From contig DAOOWV010000033.1 in the NCBI GenBank assembly GCA_035371485.1, positions 1 through 10,132 of the forward strand: a stretch of 10,132 nt of DNA, in the 5' to 3' direction. The position numbers were made by a program, and so were the translations under genes. How positions within the stretch are numbered: position 1 is the stretch's first letter; every line of letters starts with the position of its first letter. This document shows positions 1 through 7,092 of this stretch, piece by piece. Under the pieces are notes generated by a model that had not been told where the DNA came from, ran no database searches, and worked only from the letters and a program-made list of their open reading frames with translations. This stretch comes from DAOOWV01 sp035371485. Its GTDB lineage: Bacteria; Patescibacteriota; Dojkabacteria; JAFGLO01.

Positions 1-1022
1 AATAATCTTTGGAATCAATAGGTTTCGAATCTACCATAAAAATTAGTTTATCCTCTCTTTTTACGTATAAATAAGTAAAAGAGATGTTTGGATCTAATTT
101 AGCAATATTGATTAATCTTTCTTTTATGCTATTGTACGCTGGCAATGATTGATCACTTGGAACAGCATTGAGGTCTTTAATAACTATTCCATTTATTCCA
201 ATAGATGCTGTTTCTGCAATCAGAAAAGCTTCTTTTTGAACATTATCGAGGACGGTATTCCATTGGTATACTCCCCATGCCGAAGTTAAAACTAAAATCA
301 TAACAGATGCAATAATAAATATATCTTTGAATTTTGCTTTTGTAGTTTGAATAATGTTTGGTGATTTGAAAATTCTCGTTGTAAAAACACCGAAACTGAG
401 CAAAATTCCTGTTCCAAGGAATCCGATTGGAGTGATATCCAAAAAACCATATGGTTTTAATCCCAAAATATAAAGAAAATTAGCAATATATGGCAAAACT
501 GTGCCAATAAGTATTAATGATGCTTCAGTTCGGTCTTTGGGGGTACGTATGATGTGTCTTATAATTAGTATAAAACCAATCATAATGCAAAGGTATGAAT
601 ATATTGTATGTATGAACCAAAATTGACCATAGGAAGGGGTGTTAAATATGAATCCTGAAGAACTTTGTATGTTATAACTGGTATAAAAAAGATTATGATA
701 ACCGTTTGTTAATACCATCAATATAGTTAATATTGGTATGAAGAAAAGAGCAAATTGTTTCTTTTGGGTAATCCATTTTTCCTTTTCAATATATTTTATT
801 ACGAATATTAACCAAAGTACCGAAATAGTGGCAATTCCAAAATATGATAGAGAGAAATAATATAATTAGATCTGCACTTGTTGATGCAAGTTCAAACCCA
901 TAAAAAAGTGACCATATTGATGAGAAAACAAGCATGAGAGAAAATGAATAACCTTTATCACTTCTTTTTATTTTCCAAACGTAAAAGGCTAAAAACATTA
1001 AAATTATAGACGAAAAAATCAT
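1..1022 (-). pseudogene. 7TM-domain sensor protein with PDC-type sensor, frameshifted and cut by the window edge
   Basis: Read on the minus strand, the gene starts at the ATG at 1022-1020, directly after an in-frame TAA. It runs about 57 codons (TM segment, basic loop, then GFELASTSADLIILFL). Near 850 the frame must change by one base to keep the homology. From YFGIATISVLWLIF it stays open to position 1 with hydrophobic segments and the motif FLDITPIGFLGTG, typical of the N-terminal 7TM domain of histidine kinases and diguanylate cyclases. Another TM segment follows (about 315-260). The part after it, with ISFTYLYVKREDKLIFMVDS at about 85-26, resembles an extracytoplasmic PDC/Cache sensor. 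The output domain (kinase or GGDEF) lies outside the window. The gene is head-to-head with the receiver-PilB gene and may have been its cognate sensor. The frameshift is seen; whether it is decay or a sequencing error is open. Confidence 0.72.
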
Positions 1023-1094
1023 TTAATTGAGGATGATAAACCTTTATCTAAAGCAAGAGATCTAAAACTTAGAAGTGTTAATTTTGAAACTGAT
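1005..1094 (+). other. Upstream part of the receiver domain, frame-broken start
   Basis: In the frame of the receiver-PilB gene, the codons from 1023 read LIEDDKPLSKARDLKLRSVN, which is beta1 and alpha1 of a receiver with the expected E-D-D cluster. No ATG, GTG or TTG leads into it before the in-frame TAA at 999-1001. With one more T in the TTT at 1022-1024 the preceding codons would read DEKIILIEDD, the normal start of such a domain. A one-base loss in a short T run therefore probably hides the true start, which would also overlap the start of the divergent 7TM gene. Confidence 0.5.
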
Positions 1095-2210
1095 TTGGCT
1101 TATAATGGAAGAGAAGGAATTGAGAAACTCCAAAATACAAAATATGATCTTATACTAACAGACATAATGATGCCTGAAGTTAACGGGTTTGAAGTTCTTG
1201 AATATATAATGGCTCAGAAAATGGCAAGTAAGGTTGTGGTTATGTCAAATTTAAGTTCTGTTGAAGATGAGCAACGTGCAAAAGATTTAGGGGCTGTCGA
1301 GTTTGTAGTTAAATCAAGAGTGGGTTTGTCTGAAATTATTGAATTAATTAAAAAAGACAATAAAATAATATGGGAAAACTGCCATATGAACGCTTTAGGA
1401 CTTGATGATTTGGCTGTTGATACCTTACAAAAAGCATCTAAGAGACCATTTGGAATGATAATTGTTTCGGGGCCAACCGGTTCTGGAAAGACAACAACAT
1501 TGTATTCAATACTAAACTTTCTTAATAATCCAGATATAAACATTACTACCATTGAAGATCCTGTGGAATATAAAACTGAGAGAGTTAATCAAATACAGGT
1601 AAATACTTCAACAGGATTAACATTTGCGAAAGGACTTCGTACAATGGTTAGACAAGATCCTGATGTTATCTTGGTTGGGGAAATCAGAGACCGTGAAACT
1701 GCTGAAATTGCTGTAAATGCAGCATTAACAGGGCATTTATTGTTAACAACTTTTCATGCGAATGATAGTAGTGCTACAATTCCTAGATTAATTGATATGG
1801 GTATTGATCCGTTTTTATTGTCATCAACAATTTCTCTAATAATTGCACAGCGTTTGGCGAGAGTGATTTGCGAAAGTTGTAAAACAGGTTATGAAATTTC
1901 TAAAAAGGATTTGTTAGATAAATATCCTAACTTTGCTCGATATGTTTCAAAAGACAATATTACTCTTTTTAAAGGAAAAGGATGTGATAAATGTAAACAT
2001 ACAGGACATAGTGGAAGAATAGGTCTTTTTGAAATAATTAAAATAAGTTCTGATTTACAAAACTTAATAAATGCGAAGGCTTCAGCAAAGGAAATCTGGG
2101 CTAAAGCACTTAAAGAAGGCCCAATTCCAATGTATGAAGATGGTGTTAAAAAAGTAATAAGCGGTTTAACAACTATTGAAGAAATTGAAAGAGTAACTAA
2201 TGTTGACTAA
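1095..2210 (+). CDS. pilB: Response-regulator receiver domain joined to a truncated PilB/GspE-type pilus assembly ATPase
   Basis: Residues 1-88 (from the TTG at 1095) are most of a CheY-like receiver: phospho-acceptor D23 in LTDIMMP, the Ser of VVVMSN (51) and the Lys of FVVKS (73). The missing beta1/alpha1 with its acidic pair is encoded just upstream at 1023-1094 (LIEDDKPLSKA), so 1095 is only a fallback start. From about residue 96 the protein is the C-terminal ATPase domain of PilB: Walker A GPTGSGKTT (126-134), Asp box IEDPVEY (153-159), Walker B DPDVILVGEIRD (188-199), His box TGHLLLTTFHAND (212-224), and a zinc tetracysteine (C259, C262, C297, C300). The N1 domain and nearly all of N2, which a working PilB hexamer needs, are absent. 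I favour a deletion that fused a separate receiver gene to pilB; a genuine receiver-ATPase fusion is less likely. The stop overlaps the pilC start by 11 bp. Confidence 0.85.
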   Translation: MAYNGREGIEKLQNTKYDLILTDIMMPEVNGFEVLEYIMAQKMASKVVVMSNLSSVEDEQRAKDLGAVEFVVKSRVGLSEIIELIKKDNKIIWENCHMNALGLDDLAVDTLQKASKRPFGMIIVSGPTGSGKTTTLYSILNFLNNPDINITTIEDPVEYKTERVNQIQVNTSTGLTFAKGLRTMVRQDPDVILVGEIRDRETAEIAVNAALTGHLLLTTFHANDSSATIPRLIDMGIDPFLLSSTISLIIAQRLARVICESCKTGYEISKKDLLDKYPNFARYVSKDNITLFKGKGCDKCKHTGHSGRIGLFEIIKISSDLQNLINAKASAKEIWAKALKEGPIPMYEDGVKKVISGLTTIEEIERVTNVD

Positions 2211-3340
2211 AAAAAATAATAAAAAAGTAAAAATGAATAAAATTCCTAAATTAAGTTCCTTTTTGCACAAAAAGGAAAGGGAATATTTTTTGGATCAGTT
2301 GGCAACTCTGATAGTGACTGGGATGGACTTAGAAACCGCTTTACTTTCCATAAAAGAAGAAATTAGAGATAAAAAAACAAAGCAAGTGTTAGGTTATATA
2401 ATTAGTGAAATACAACATGGAAAAGCCCTTTCCAGTACTCTTATAAAGACAAATATTATTACAGCTCATTATGGGGCGCTTATAGAGCTCGGTGAAAAAA
2501 CCGGAAGACTAAAAGAAAATATTAAATTAGTATCAAACCAGTATCTTAAGCAAAAGACTTTGAAATCAAGGGTAGTTTCTGCATTGATTTATCCTGCATT
2601 TTTGTTGGGAATTTGCTTTGTTGTTGCACTTACATTTGCTGTTTATGTGTTACCTCAAATTACTAATCCTTTTAGCAGAATGAATGTTGAATTGAATACC
2701 TTGACGAAAACCATGATAGATCTTGGGACATTCTTTAAGTCATATGGAACGATTGTTATTCCATCTTCGATTGCTCTGTTTGCTTTAATCTTTTTAATAC
2801 TGTTTATTTTTCCAAAGACAAAACATTTGGGGCAATGGATAATTTTAAAGACACCTGGATTTAAACAGTTAATAAAGGAAACCGAAATGACAAATTTTTC
2901 ATCTATTCTAGGAGAATTACTTGAAGCTGGTATTCCAATAGATCAGATATTTGATTTTCTTAAAAAATCAACGACATGGAATGTATACAATGATTTTTAT
3001 GCATTTGCTTATATTAAGCTTGGACAAGGATTTTCTTTTAAAAAAAATTATTGCTACTTATAAGAATATTGATAAAATAATTCCTGTTTCATTGCAGTAT
3101 ATGATTATTTCGTCAGAGCAATCAGGAATGATGATGAAAACAATGAAAAAAGCATCAAGAATATTTGAGGCTCGACTTGAAAATACTTCAAAAAATTTAG
3201 CAACGTTAATTGAACCAATAATATTATTAATAGTTTGGGGTGCAGTATTACTTGTTGCTTTGTCGGTCATTATTCCAATTTATGGCATGATTGGTAGCGT
3301 TGGTGATTTTTCTGGTGGAGCAACTGTAAACCAATATTAA
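2200..3340 (+). pseudogene. pilC: PilC-like type IV pilus inner-membrane platform protein, one frameshift
   Basis: The ATG at 2200 lies inside the end of pilB (11-bp overlap, translational coupling). The first frame (2200-3063) gives 287 residues. It holds the first T2SSF domain (about 28-150, with the hallmark GALIELGEKTGRL at 92-104), TM segments at about 127-151 and 183-205, and the start of the second domain (FSSILGELLEAGIPIDQIF). After GQGFSFKK the sequence enters the wrong frame at a run of eight A (3040-3047). With seven A it continues as IIATYKNIDKIIPVSLQYM and through a normal second T2SSF domain and last TM segment (LIEPIILLIVWGAVLLVALS) to the stop at 3338-3340. The repaired protein, about 378 residues, fits the family. 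PilC anchors PilB at the inner membrane. The indel could be true inactivation, slippage-dependent expression, or a homopolymer sequencing error. Confidence 0.85.
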
Positions 3341-3346
3341 CTGTTT

Positions 3347-3773
3347 ATGAAGAATAACAAGAAACCCTTAACCTTAATTGAAACACTTTTATTTATAGCT
3401 CTTTCTGTAATTTTTGTATTATCTTTTTGTTTTAACTGATAACAATACTTCATGGAGTGAAATTAATGTTTTTAATGTTGCTGATGTAAGCGTTCCTTCG
3501 GTAGGTTTTGAATTTGGGGAAAATATACTTAAATCTGAAATATATGGAGAATATTTAATAATTGCTACCGATGATTTTAGTCAGGAAATTTCGGTATTAA
3601 ATATAGGAGATATTCAGAATATTAGTATCGCTAATTCTATTAATTTGACTGGAAACGGTGAATTAATTCCTTAAGAATATAAAGCTTTTCGATGGATTCA
3701 ATATAAAATTATTTTAACTGGGAGTGGTTCTGATACTCCAATATTTAACAGTATTAATGTTCAATACAAATAA
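3347..3773 (+). pseudogene. Remnant of a prepilin-type protein with LVIVD-like repeat segment
   Basis: The ATG at 3347 (six bases after pilC) begins MKNNKKPLTLIETLLFIALS, the class III signal and N-terminal helix of a pseudopilin. The expected KGF before TLIE is KPL, so the Gly needed by prepilin peptidase is missing. This frame stops at a TGA (3437-3439). The next frame, open from 3414 to 3671, has no pilin body but carries NVADVSVPSVGFEFGENI, GEYLIIATDDFSQEISVLNI and SINLTGNGE, resembling LVIVD-type beta-propeller repeats. After an in-frame TAA (3672-3674) the same frame continues to 3773 with RWIQYKIILTGSGSDTP and a terminal VQYK, like the C-terminal beta-domain of large surface proteins. 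The picture is a long surface-exposed pseudopilin shrunk by internal deletion and point damage. The pilin start is clear; the LVIVD match is from memory of the repeat style. Confidence 0.6.
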
Positions 3774-3785
3774 AAAAACAATTTT

Positions 3786-4256
3786 AAAAAAGCTTTTTCC
3801 TTTCTGGAGGCGATATTGTATATAGCCATTGCGTCTGTGGTGATTGCAACGATAGTGGGTTTTATCGCATTGTTAAGTGAAAATAGATTGAAAAGTAAGG
3901 GAATATTTAGAGTTGAACAAGAGTCAATTATTTTCTTAGATATTATTGAGCAAGAAATTAGAAGTAGCGATACTGTAGTTTTACCTGAGGTTGGTACAGA
4001 AAATCAATCTTTAGAATTATCGAATGGAAGGCGTATTTATGTTGAAAATAATGATATATTTCTTTGGGACGGAACAGAGGCTATAAAACTTAATAGTAAT
4101 GCTTTGGACATTACAGGTTTAACATTTGCCAACAACTCAAGAGATGGTGAGTACGTAATTAGTGTTCAAATTTCTGTTAATTATGGAGAGGGCTTACCCT
4201 CAAGATTAGGTTATAGCAAAACGATTAATTCAACATTTTATATTCCTAAATATTAA
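3786..4256 (+). CDS. Prepilin-type (minor pseudopilin) protein, start codon not evident
   Basis: The frame from 3786 reads KKAFSFLEAILYIAIASVVIATIVGF, a type IV prepilin signal with hydrophobic helix and the usual Glu five residues into the mature form. Position -1 is Ala instead of Gly. No ATG, GTG or TTG exists in this frame between the preceding TAA (3771-3773) and the TTG at 3816; starting at 3816 would give 146 residues but cut away the processing motif. The true start is therefore lost or non-standard, and the gene may be inactive. The remaining part (KSKGIFRVEQESIIFLDIIE, then a beta-rich C-terminus ending STFYIPKY) resembles GspJ/PilW-like minor pseudopilins. The stop is one base before the next prepilin gene, so the two were co-translated. 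Confidence 0.6.
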   Translation, partial: KKAFSFLEAILYIAIASVVIATIVGFIALLSENRLKSKGIFRVEQESIIFLDIIEQEIRSSDTVVLPEVGTENQSLELSNGRRIYVENNDIFLWDGTEAIKLNSNALDITGLTFANNSRDGEYVISVQISVNYGEGLPSRLGYSKTINSTFYIPKY

Positions 4257-4257
4257 A

Positions 4258-4638
4258 ATGAAAAATAAAGAAGGGTATATTACAATCTCTGCAGTGATAA
4301 TTGTAATGATTGTTGGAGTATTAACCCTTTCATATGTAGCGTTATTTAATGTTGATCAATTCAACATTGTTTCTGTTACTTCAAATAAGCAAACTGCACA
4401 AGAATATGCGGATATGTGTGTGGAGGAGGTTATCGTTCAACTAAAGAAGAATCCCCAATATTCAGATACTAAAACTTTGGAAATAGGGGATGGTGGGTGT
4501 TCAATAATTTCTATTGATAAAAATTTAAATGAATACACAATAAATACAAAGGGATTTTATAAGGGAACAGAACATAATGTTGAGGTTAAAATTTCAAACT
4601 TGTATCCTGAAATTATTGTTGAGAGCTGGTTGGATTGA
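4258..4638 (+). CDS. Small prepilin-like membrane-anchored protein (PilX/GspK-like minor pilin)
   Basis: Intact gene of 126 residues starting ATG one base after the previous stop. The N-terminus MKNKEGYITISAVIIVMIVG has a short basic leader, Gly6 as probable prepilin-peptidase site, and a TM helix at about 8-30. It lacks the Glu at mature position 5, a feature of PilX/GspK-type minor pseudopilins, which cap the pilus. The rest is a small globular domain (ADMCVEEVIVQLKKNPQYSD, GGCSIISID, FYKGTEHNVEVKIS) with Cys residues that could form a disulfide outside the cell. It is the only pilus gene in the window with no visible damage, and a hairpin plus T run right after the stop marks the operon end. 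Assignment to PilX/GspK is by position and N-terminal style. Confidence 0.65.
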   Translation: MKNKEGYITISAVIIVMIVGVLTLSYVALFNVDQFNIVSVTSNKQTAQEYADMCVEEVIVQLKKNPQYSDTKTLEIGDGGCSIISIDKNLNEYTINTKGFYKGTEHNVEVKISNLYPEIIVESWLD

Positions 4639-4639
4639 G

Positions 4640-4657
4640 AAATGCTACAGCATTTTT
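4640..4657 (+). terminator. Probable rho-independent terminator of the pilus operon
   Basis: The sequence AAATGC-TACA-GCATTT forms a perfect six-base-pair stem with a four-base loop, running into five T (4653-4657). It begins two bases after the stop of the last prepilin gene. The stem is short but position and T tract fit an intrinsic terminator. Confidence 0.55.
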
Positions 4658-4714
4658 AACGCTTTAGCCTTTTTATTTATTCATCTATCATCAATCAAAT
4701 CTTTTCATCAAGAA

Positions 4715-5338
4715 CTAAATCAAGACTTCGAATAATTCTTTTCCTGATTTTACCATTTCATTTGGAATAAAGTCAAAATCTTGAGGTTCACGTCCCAACC
4801 AAATTGTTTACATTCCACATCTCTCTGCGTTTTCAAGATTACTTTTTTTATCATCAATAAATACAATTTCTTCTGGATTTAACTTTGTTAACTTAATGTA
4901 GTGTAAATAATTTGGGGATCAGGCTTTGCTACCTTAAAATCTCCGCTATATACTCTTGGGCTAAATAATTTATCGAATGAAAATTTCGTTTCAAAATAGT
5001 TTTTCTAGGGTGAAGCCAAGTTGGAAAGAATTCCTAGCTGAAATCGAGATGATAAATTTTTTATCTTATCCATTAATTCTGTGTCTAATACAAACATATC
5101 TAATTATTTTTTGCGGATTTCAAAATAGTTATTGATTTTTAATCTGGACCAAAAAGCTTCCTCATTAATTTTTCCATTGGTGAATTCATTGTACGAACTC
5201 TTTACTTCGTCCTTTTGTAGATTATTATTATTTAGTAATGGAATTAAAACATTGGAGACCATATGAGCTTCAGAAAAAACTACCCCTAGCAGATCAAATG
5301 CAATATTTTTAATTATGGTTTTCTGAATTTTTTTTCAT
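4715..5338 (-). pseudogene. Degraded HAD-superfamily hydrolase (HAD-IA / YihX-like)
   Basis: Reading the minus strand from the ATG at 5338, homology needs a frame correction at the eight-base A run at once (seven A gives MKKIQKTIIKNIAFDLLGVV). It then proceeds through motif I (FDLLGVVF), a helical cap region (NEFTNGKINEEAFWSRLK), motif II (LGILSN), motif III (KPDPQIIY) and motif IV (EEIVFIDDKKSNLENAERCG), ending at a TAG at 4717-4715. In-frame stops interrupt it at 5106-5104 (TAA), 5007-5005 (TAG) and 4810-4808 (TAA), with a further frameshift near 4890. The repaired length, about 207 residues, is normal for HAD-IA phosphatases. The second motif I acidic residue is not seen, as in some family members. 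With at least three stops and two frameshifts this is a dead gene, not one sequencing error. The original substrate cannot be told. Confidence 0.8.
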
Positions 5339-5354
5339 TGCAATAAGCTGCTTT

Positions 5355-5459
5355 ATAAAAATGCTTAAATCGAGGCGACCGTGCCAGAGGCAGATCTTCC
5401 TATTTTGGTATTTTTATCTTCACTTTGTTCGATAAAAACACTCAAATCGGGGCGATCGT
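5355..5459 (+). repeat. Two-copy imperfect direct repeat, 28 bp, 77 bp apart
   Basis: Copies at 5355-5382 and 5432-5459 match at 23 of 28 positions, sharing ATAAAAA, CT, AAATCG, GGCGA and CGT. All five differences are transitions. Each copy runs directly into a small inverted repeat with a three-base loop: TGCC-AGA-GGCA (5382-5392) and CGTAC-TAT-GTACG (5457-5469). A REP-like or insertion-scar element is possible. Confidence 0.6.
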
Positions 5460-5477
5460 ACTATGTACGAACGACTC
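5449..5477 (+). repeat. Imperfect hairpin with TAT loop
   Basis: Around the loop at 5462-5464 the arms pair at 11 of 13 positions (one G-T pair), with mismatches A5455/A5471 and G5452/A5474. The inner part CGTAC/GTACG is perfect. It overlaps the second repeat copy and has no T run, so it is not a standard terminator. Confidence 0.55.
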
Positions 5478-5525
5478 CTTCCCTTTATTGATACGATTAT
5501 CTCATGTTTTAAGGAGTTTGAGTAT

Positions 5526-5556
5526 AAGTGGAAGTTCTTATCTGAGCTTCCAACTT
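5526..5556 (+). repeat. Stem-loop, 12 bp with one bulge
   Basis: AAGTGGAAGTTC (5526-5537), loop TTATCT, then GAGCTTCCAACTT (5544-5556). The arms pair over 12 positions with one bulged T and one G-T pair. It lies between the converging NurA gene and the pilus/HAD side. No T tract follows on either strand, so a role as transcription terminator is uncertain. It could also be the leader of the small gene at 5584. Confidence 0.5.
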
Positions 5557-5583
5557 TAGATTTAAGTTATTAGGGCGATTGTC

Positions 5584-5736
5584 ATGATTTATAAAAGAGG
5601 GAAAGGGGCGAGTGTATATTATAATTCTGGGTTTAGGAATTATGGGTGCTTAACGAGTATGATTTTCTTACCGTTTCAGATAATTCTATATGCGTTGCTT
5701 TATGTTATAAAACCTCACAGGAAAAATCCTCAATGA
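5584..5736 (+). CDS. Possible 50-residue single-pass membrane peptide
   Basis: ATG at 5584 is preceded by AGGG at 5572-5575, eight bases upstream, a reasonable ribosome binding site. The product begins MIYKRGKGASVYYNSGFRNY, has one hydrophobic helix (about residues 22-42, LTSMIFLPFQIILYALLYVI) and ends in a basic tail, KPHRKNPQ. The stop overlaps the convergent NurA gene by 7 bp. The layout (basic N-terminus, one helix, charged end) is like small membrane peptides, including some toxins, but I recognise no family. The gene could equally be a chance frame in the spacer. Confidence 0.35.
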   Translation: MIYKRGKGASVYYNSGFRNYGCLTSMIFLPFQIILYALLYVIKPHRKNPQ

Positions 5737-7091
5737 GTTATTCTTTCTTTAGCAAATTTTTCAAGTAATACACCGCTTGGATGATATGCAAGCGATACTA
5801 ATTTATTCGCAAGTGCTATTGGTAAAAGTGAATTGTCAAACATATCGCATTTAAGCTTATCTATAGTACTCAATATTGACTTAAGATTTTTAAAATCATT
5901 TTCCTGAGGGTCTAGCACAATACGTTCATTTTTGACTGGTATTGTAACTACATATACACGACCTGATTGAGATTTATAAATAACCTTACCTCCGTAATAT
6001 GATGTTCTAGCATATGGTTCAATACTATCACCACTTTTAGGAAGTATATATTTGTAAATATATTTATTACTTAAAAGTAAACATTGACCATTTTTCAATA
6101 ACGAATTGTAATCCTGAATATCTTTTGTAATTTCTAAGGCATGTTCTACAAATGCTCCACTTTTCTCTAAACCTGCAATAAACAAGTTATGCTTATCTGC
6201 AAGATAATTACACAAAGATCGGAATGGTTTATGCATATTGGCTGTTTGCCCGAAAAAAGCGAGAGGCCCATCTTTTAAGAAGAATAGCTTGTTCAATAAG
6301 GAGGGTTGTTGCTCCAAAATATATTTTATATAGTGAGCCATCACTATTTGTTCAATTAGTGTGGTTACATAGCCTAATATTCCGCCAGCACCTATTTCAT
6401 CATCAACTGCCTCATGTAATCTAAATATATCGATTAAGAATAGCTCGTTATCACAATTGTTGCATTTAAAAGAAAAATCATCTCCGATTTTTTCTCGTTC
6501 AATTTTAATGTTTCTAGTCGAACAATGAGGGCAATTAGCAAGAACATAATTCGATTTTGGTTCTTCAAGGAATTCTTCAAATACAAGCCATTTTAATGTC
6601 GTATAAAAATCACGCTTATCCCGTTTGAGAAGAAAGAACTGATGAATTGTTTTTCTGATAGAATCAGTTAGAGAACCTGCATCAGAATAAACCATATTCT
6701 TAATAGGTAAGACCAATTTGAACCGTTCTAACTGCTTAAATTTCGCCATATCTTCTGGGAATATGAATTCAGAATCGCTTATCTCTTGAAGATGCTCCAA
6801 ATCAAAAAACAACGCCCCGAATTGAAAAAAAGCTATTTTAGAAGAAGGAAACTTTTTCTTTACAATTGCTTCTGTGTATCCTCCATCAATTGCAATTACA
6901 TGTTGCAGATCACTTGCAACTCCCCCAATGTCAATTAGAGGAGTAACATCGGTTTCGAGAACCTCAGTTTGCTCTTTTGGCAAAGCACAAGTTGATAAAT
7001 AATCTGAAACTGTAGGATCATTTATCACATGTGAGTGTGAACTTTTACTCGCATATTCATTTGGTCTGTTAGAGTTTGATGTGTATGACAT
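5730..7091 (-). CDS. nurA: NurA-family nuclease with inserted zinc ribbon
   Basis: 453 residues, starting ATG one base after the HerA stop. NurA is a metal-dependent 5'-to-3' exonuclease/endonuclease with an RNase H-like core that works as a dimer bound to the HerA hexamer. Visible hallmarks are HVIAIDGGYTEA (64-75) with catalytic-type D69, FFLKDGPLAFFGQ (270-282) with D274, IAGLEKSG (305-312), the strand segment TSYYGGKVIYKS, and the C-terminal helix LLPIALANKLVSLAYHPSG (422-440). Between the two Asp motifs lies CPHC (187-190) and CNNC (210-213), a zinc ribbon, so the protein is larger and the Asp spacing wider than in the archaeal NurA proteins I know. The first 45 residues are polar and probably flexible. 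It is the last gene of the operon and overlaps no neighbour except the possible small gene on the other strand. NurA is well supported by motifs plus the HerA neighbour. Confidence 0.82.
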   Translation of the reverse strand: MSYTSNSNRPNEYASKSSHSHVINDPTVSDYLSTCALPKEQTEVLETDVTPLIDIGGVASDLQHVIAIDGGYTEAIVKKKFPSSKIAFFQFGALFFDLEHLQEISDSEFIFPEDMAKFKQLERFKLVLPIKNMVYSDAGSLTDSIRKTIHQFFLLKRDKRDFYTTLKWLVFEEFLEEPKSNYVLANCPHCSTRNIKIEREKIGDDFSFKCNNCDNELFLIDIFRLHEAVDDEIGAGGILGYVTTLIEQIVMAHYIKYILEQQPSLLNKLFFLKDGPLAFFGQTANMHKPFRSLCNYLADKHNLFIAGLEKSGAFVEHALEITKDIQDYNSLLKNGQCLLLSNKYIYKYILPKSGDSIEPYARTSYYGGKVIYKSQSGRVYVVTIPVKNERIVLDPQENDFKNLKSILSTIDKLKCDMFDNSLLPIALANKLVSLAYHPSGVLLEKFAKERITH

Positions 7092-7092
7092 A

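Larger units (their letters stand above)
5339..5583. other. Non-coding spacer with repeats and hairpins
   Basis: This spacer between the HAD pseudogene and the defence operon holds two copies of an imperfect repeat (5355-5382, 5432-5459), a hairpin centred on the second copy, and a stem-loop at 5526-5556. Only very short frames occur. The best is 36 codons at 5463-5573 (beginning MYERLLPFIDTIISCF), but its ATG lies in the loop and stem of the 5449-5477 hairpin and no protein family is evident, so it is not called as a gene. No tRNA or clear promoter was seen. Confidence 0.6.

Noticed and set aside
1214..1552. 112-codon frame on the minus strand inside pilB
   Set aside because: Antisense to conserved receiver and ATPase motifs; no protein character of its own.
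3058..3270. 70-codon minus-strand frame inside the pilC end
   Set aside because: Antisense to the second T2SSF domain, which shows clear homology on the plus strand.
4715..5338. Recoded stop codons (alternative genetic code) to explain in-frame TAA/TAG in the HAD gene
   Set aside because: The defence operon genes end normally at TAA/TGA and contain no internal stops, and the HAD gene also needs frameshifts. Decay explains it better.
5355..5459. CRISPR-like array
   Set aside because: Only two diverged copies with 49 bp between them, no third repeat and no cas gene.
5362..5573. Small frames of 24 codons (5362-5436) and 36 codons (5463-5573)
   Set aside because: Both overlap the repeat elements, have starts in or beside hairpins and show no family or clear ribosome binding site.
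5584..5736. Type I toxin-antitoxin pair made of the small peptide and a structured RNA
   Set aside because: No antisense promoter or antitoxin RNA can be identified; only the peptide shape fits.
6224..6424. 66-codon plus-strand frame inside nurA
   Set aside because: Antisense to the NurA DGPL motif region; no ribosome binding site or family features.
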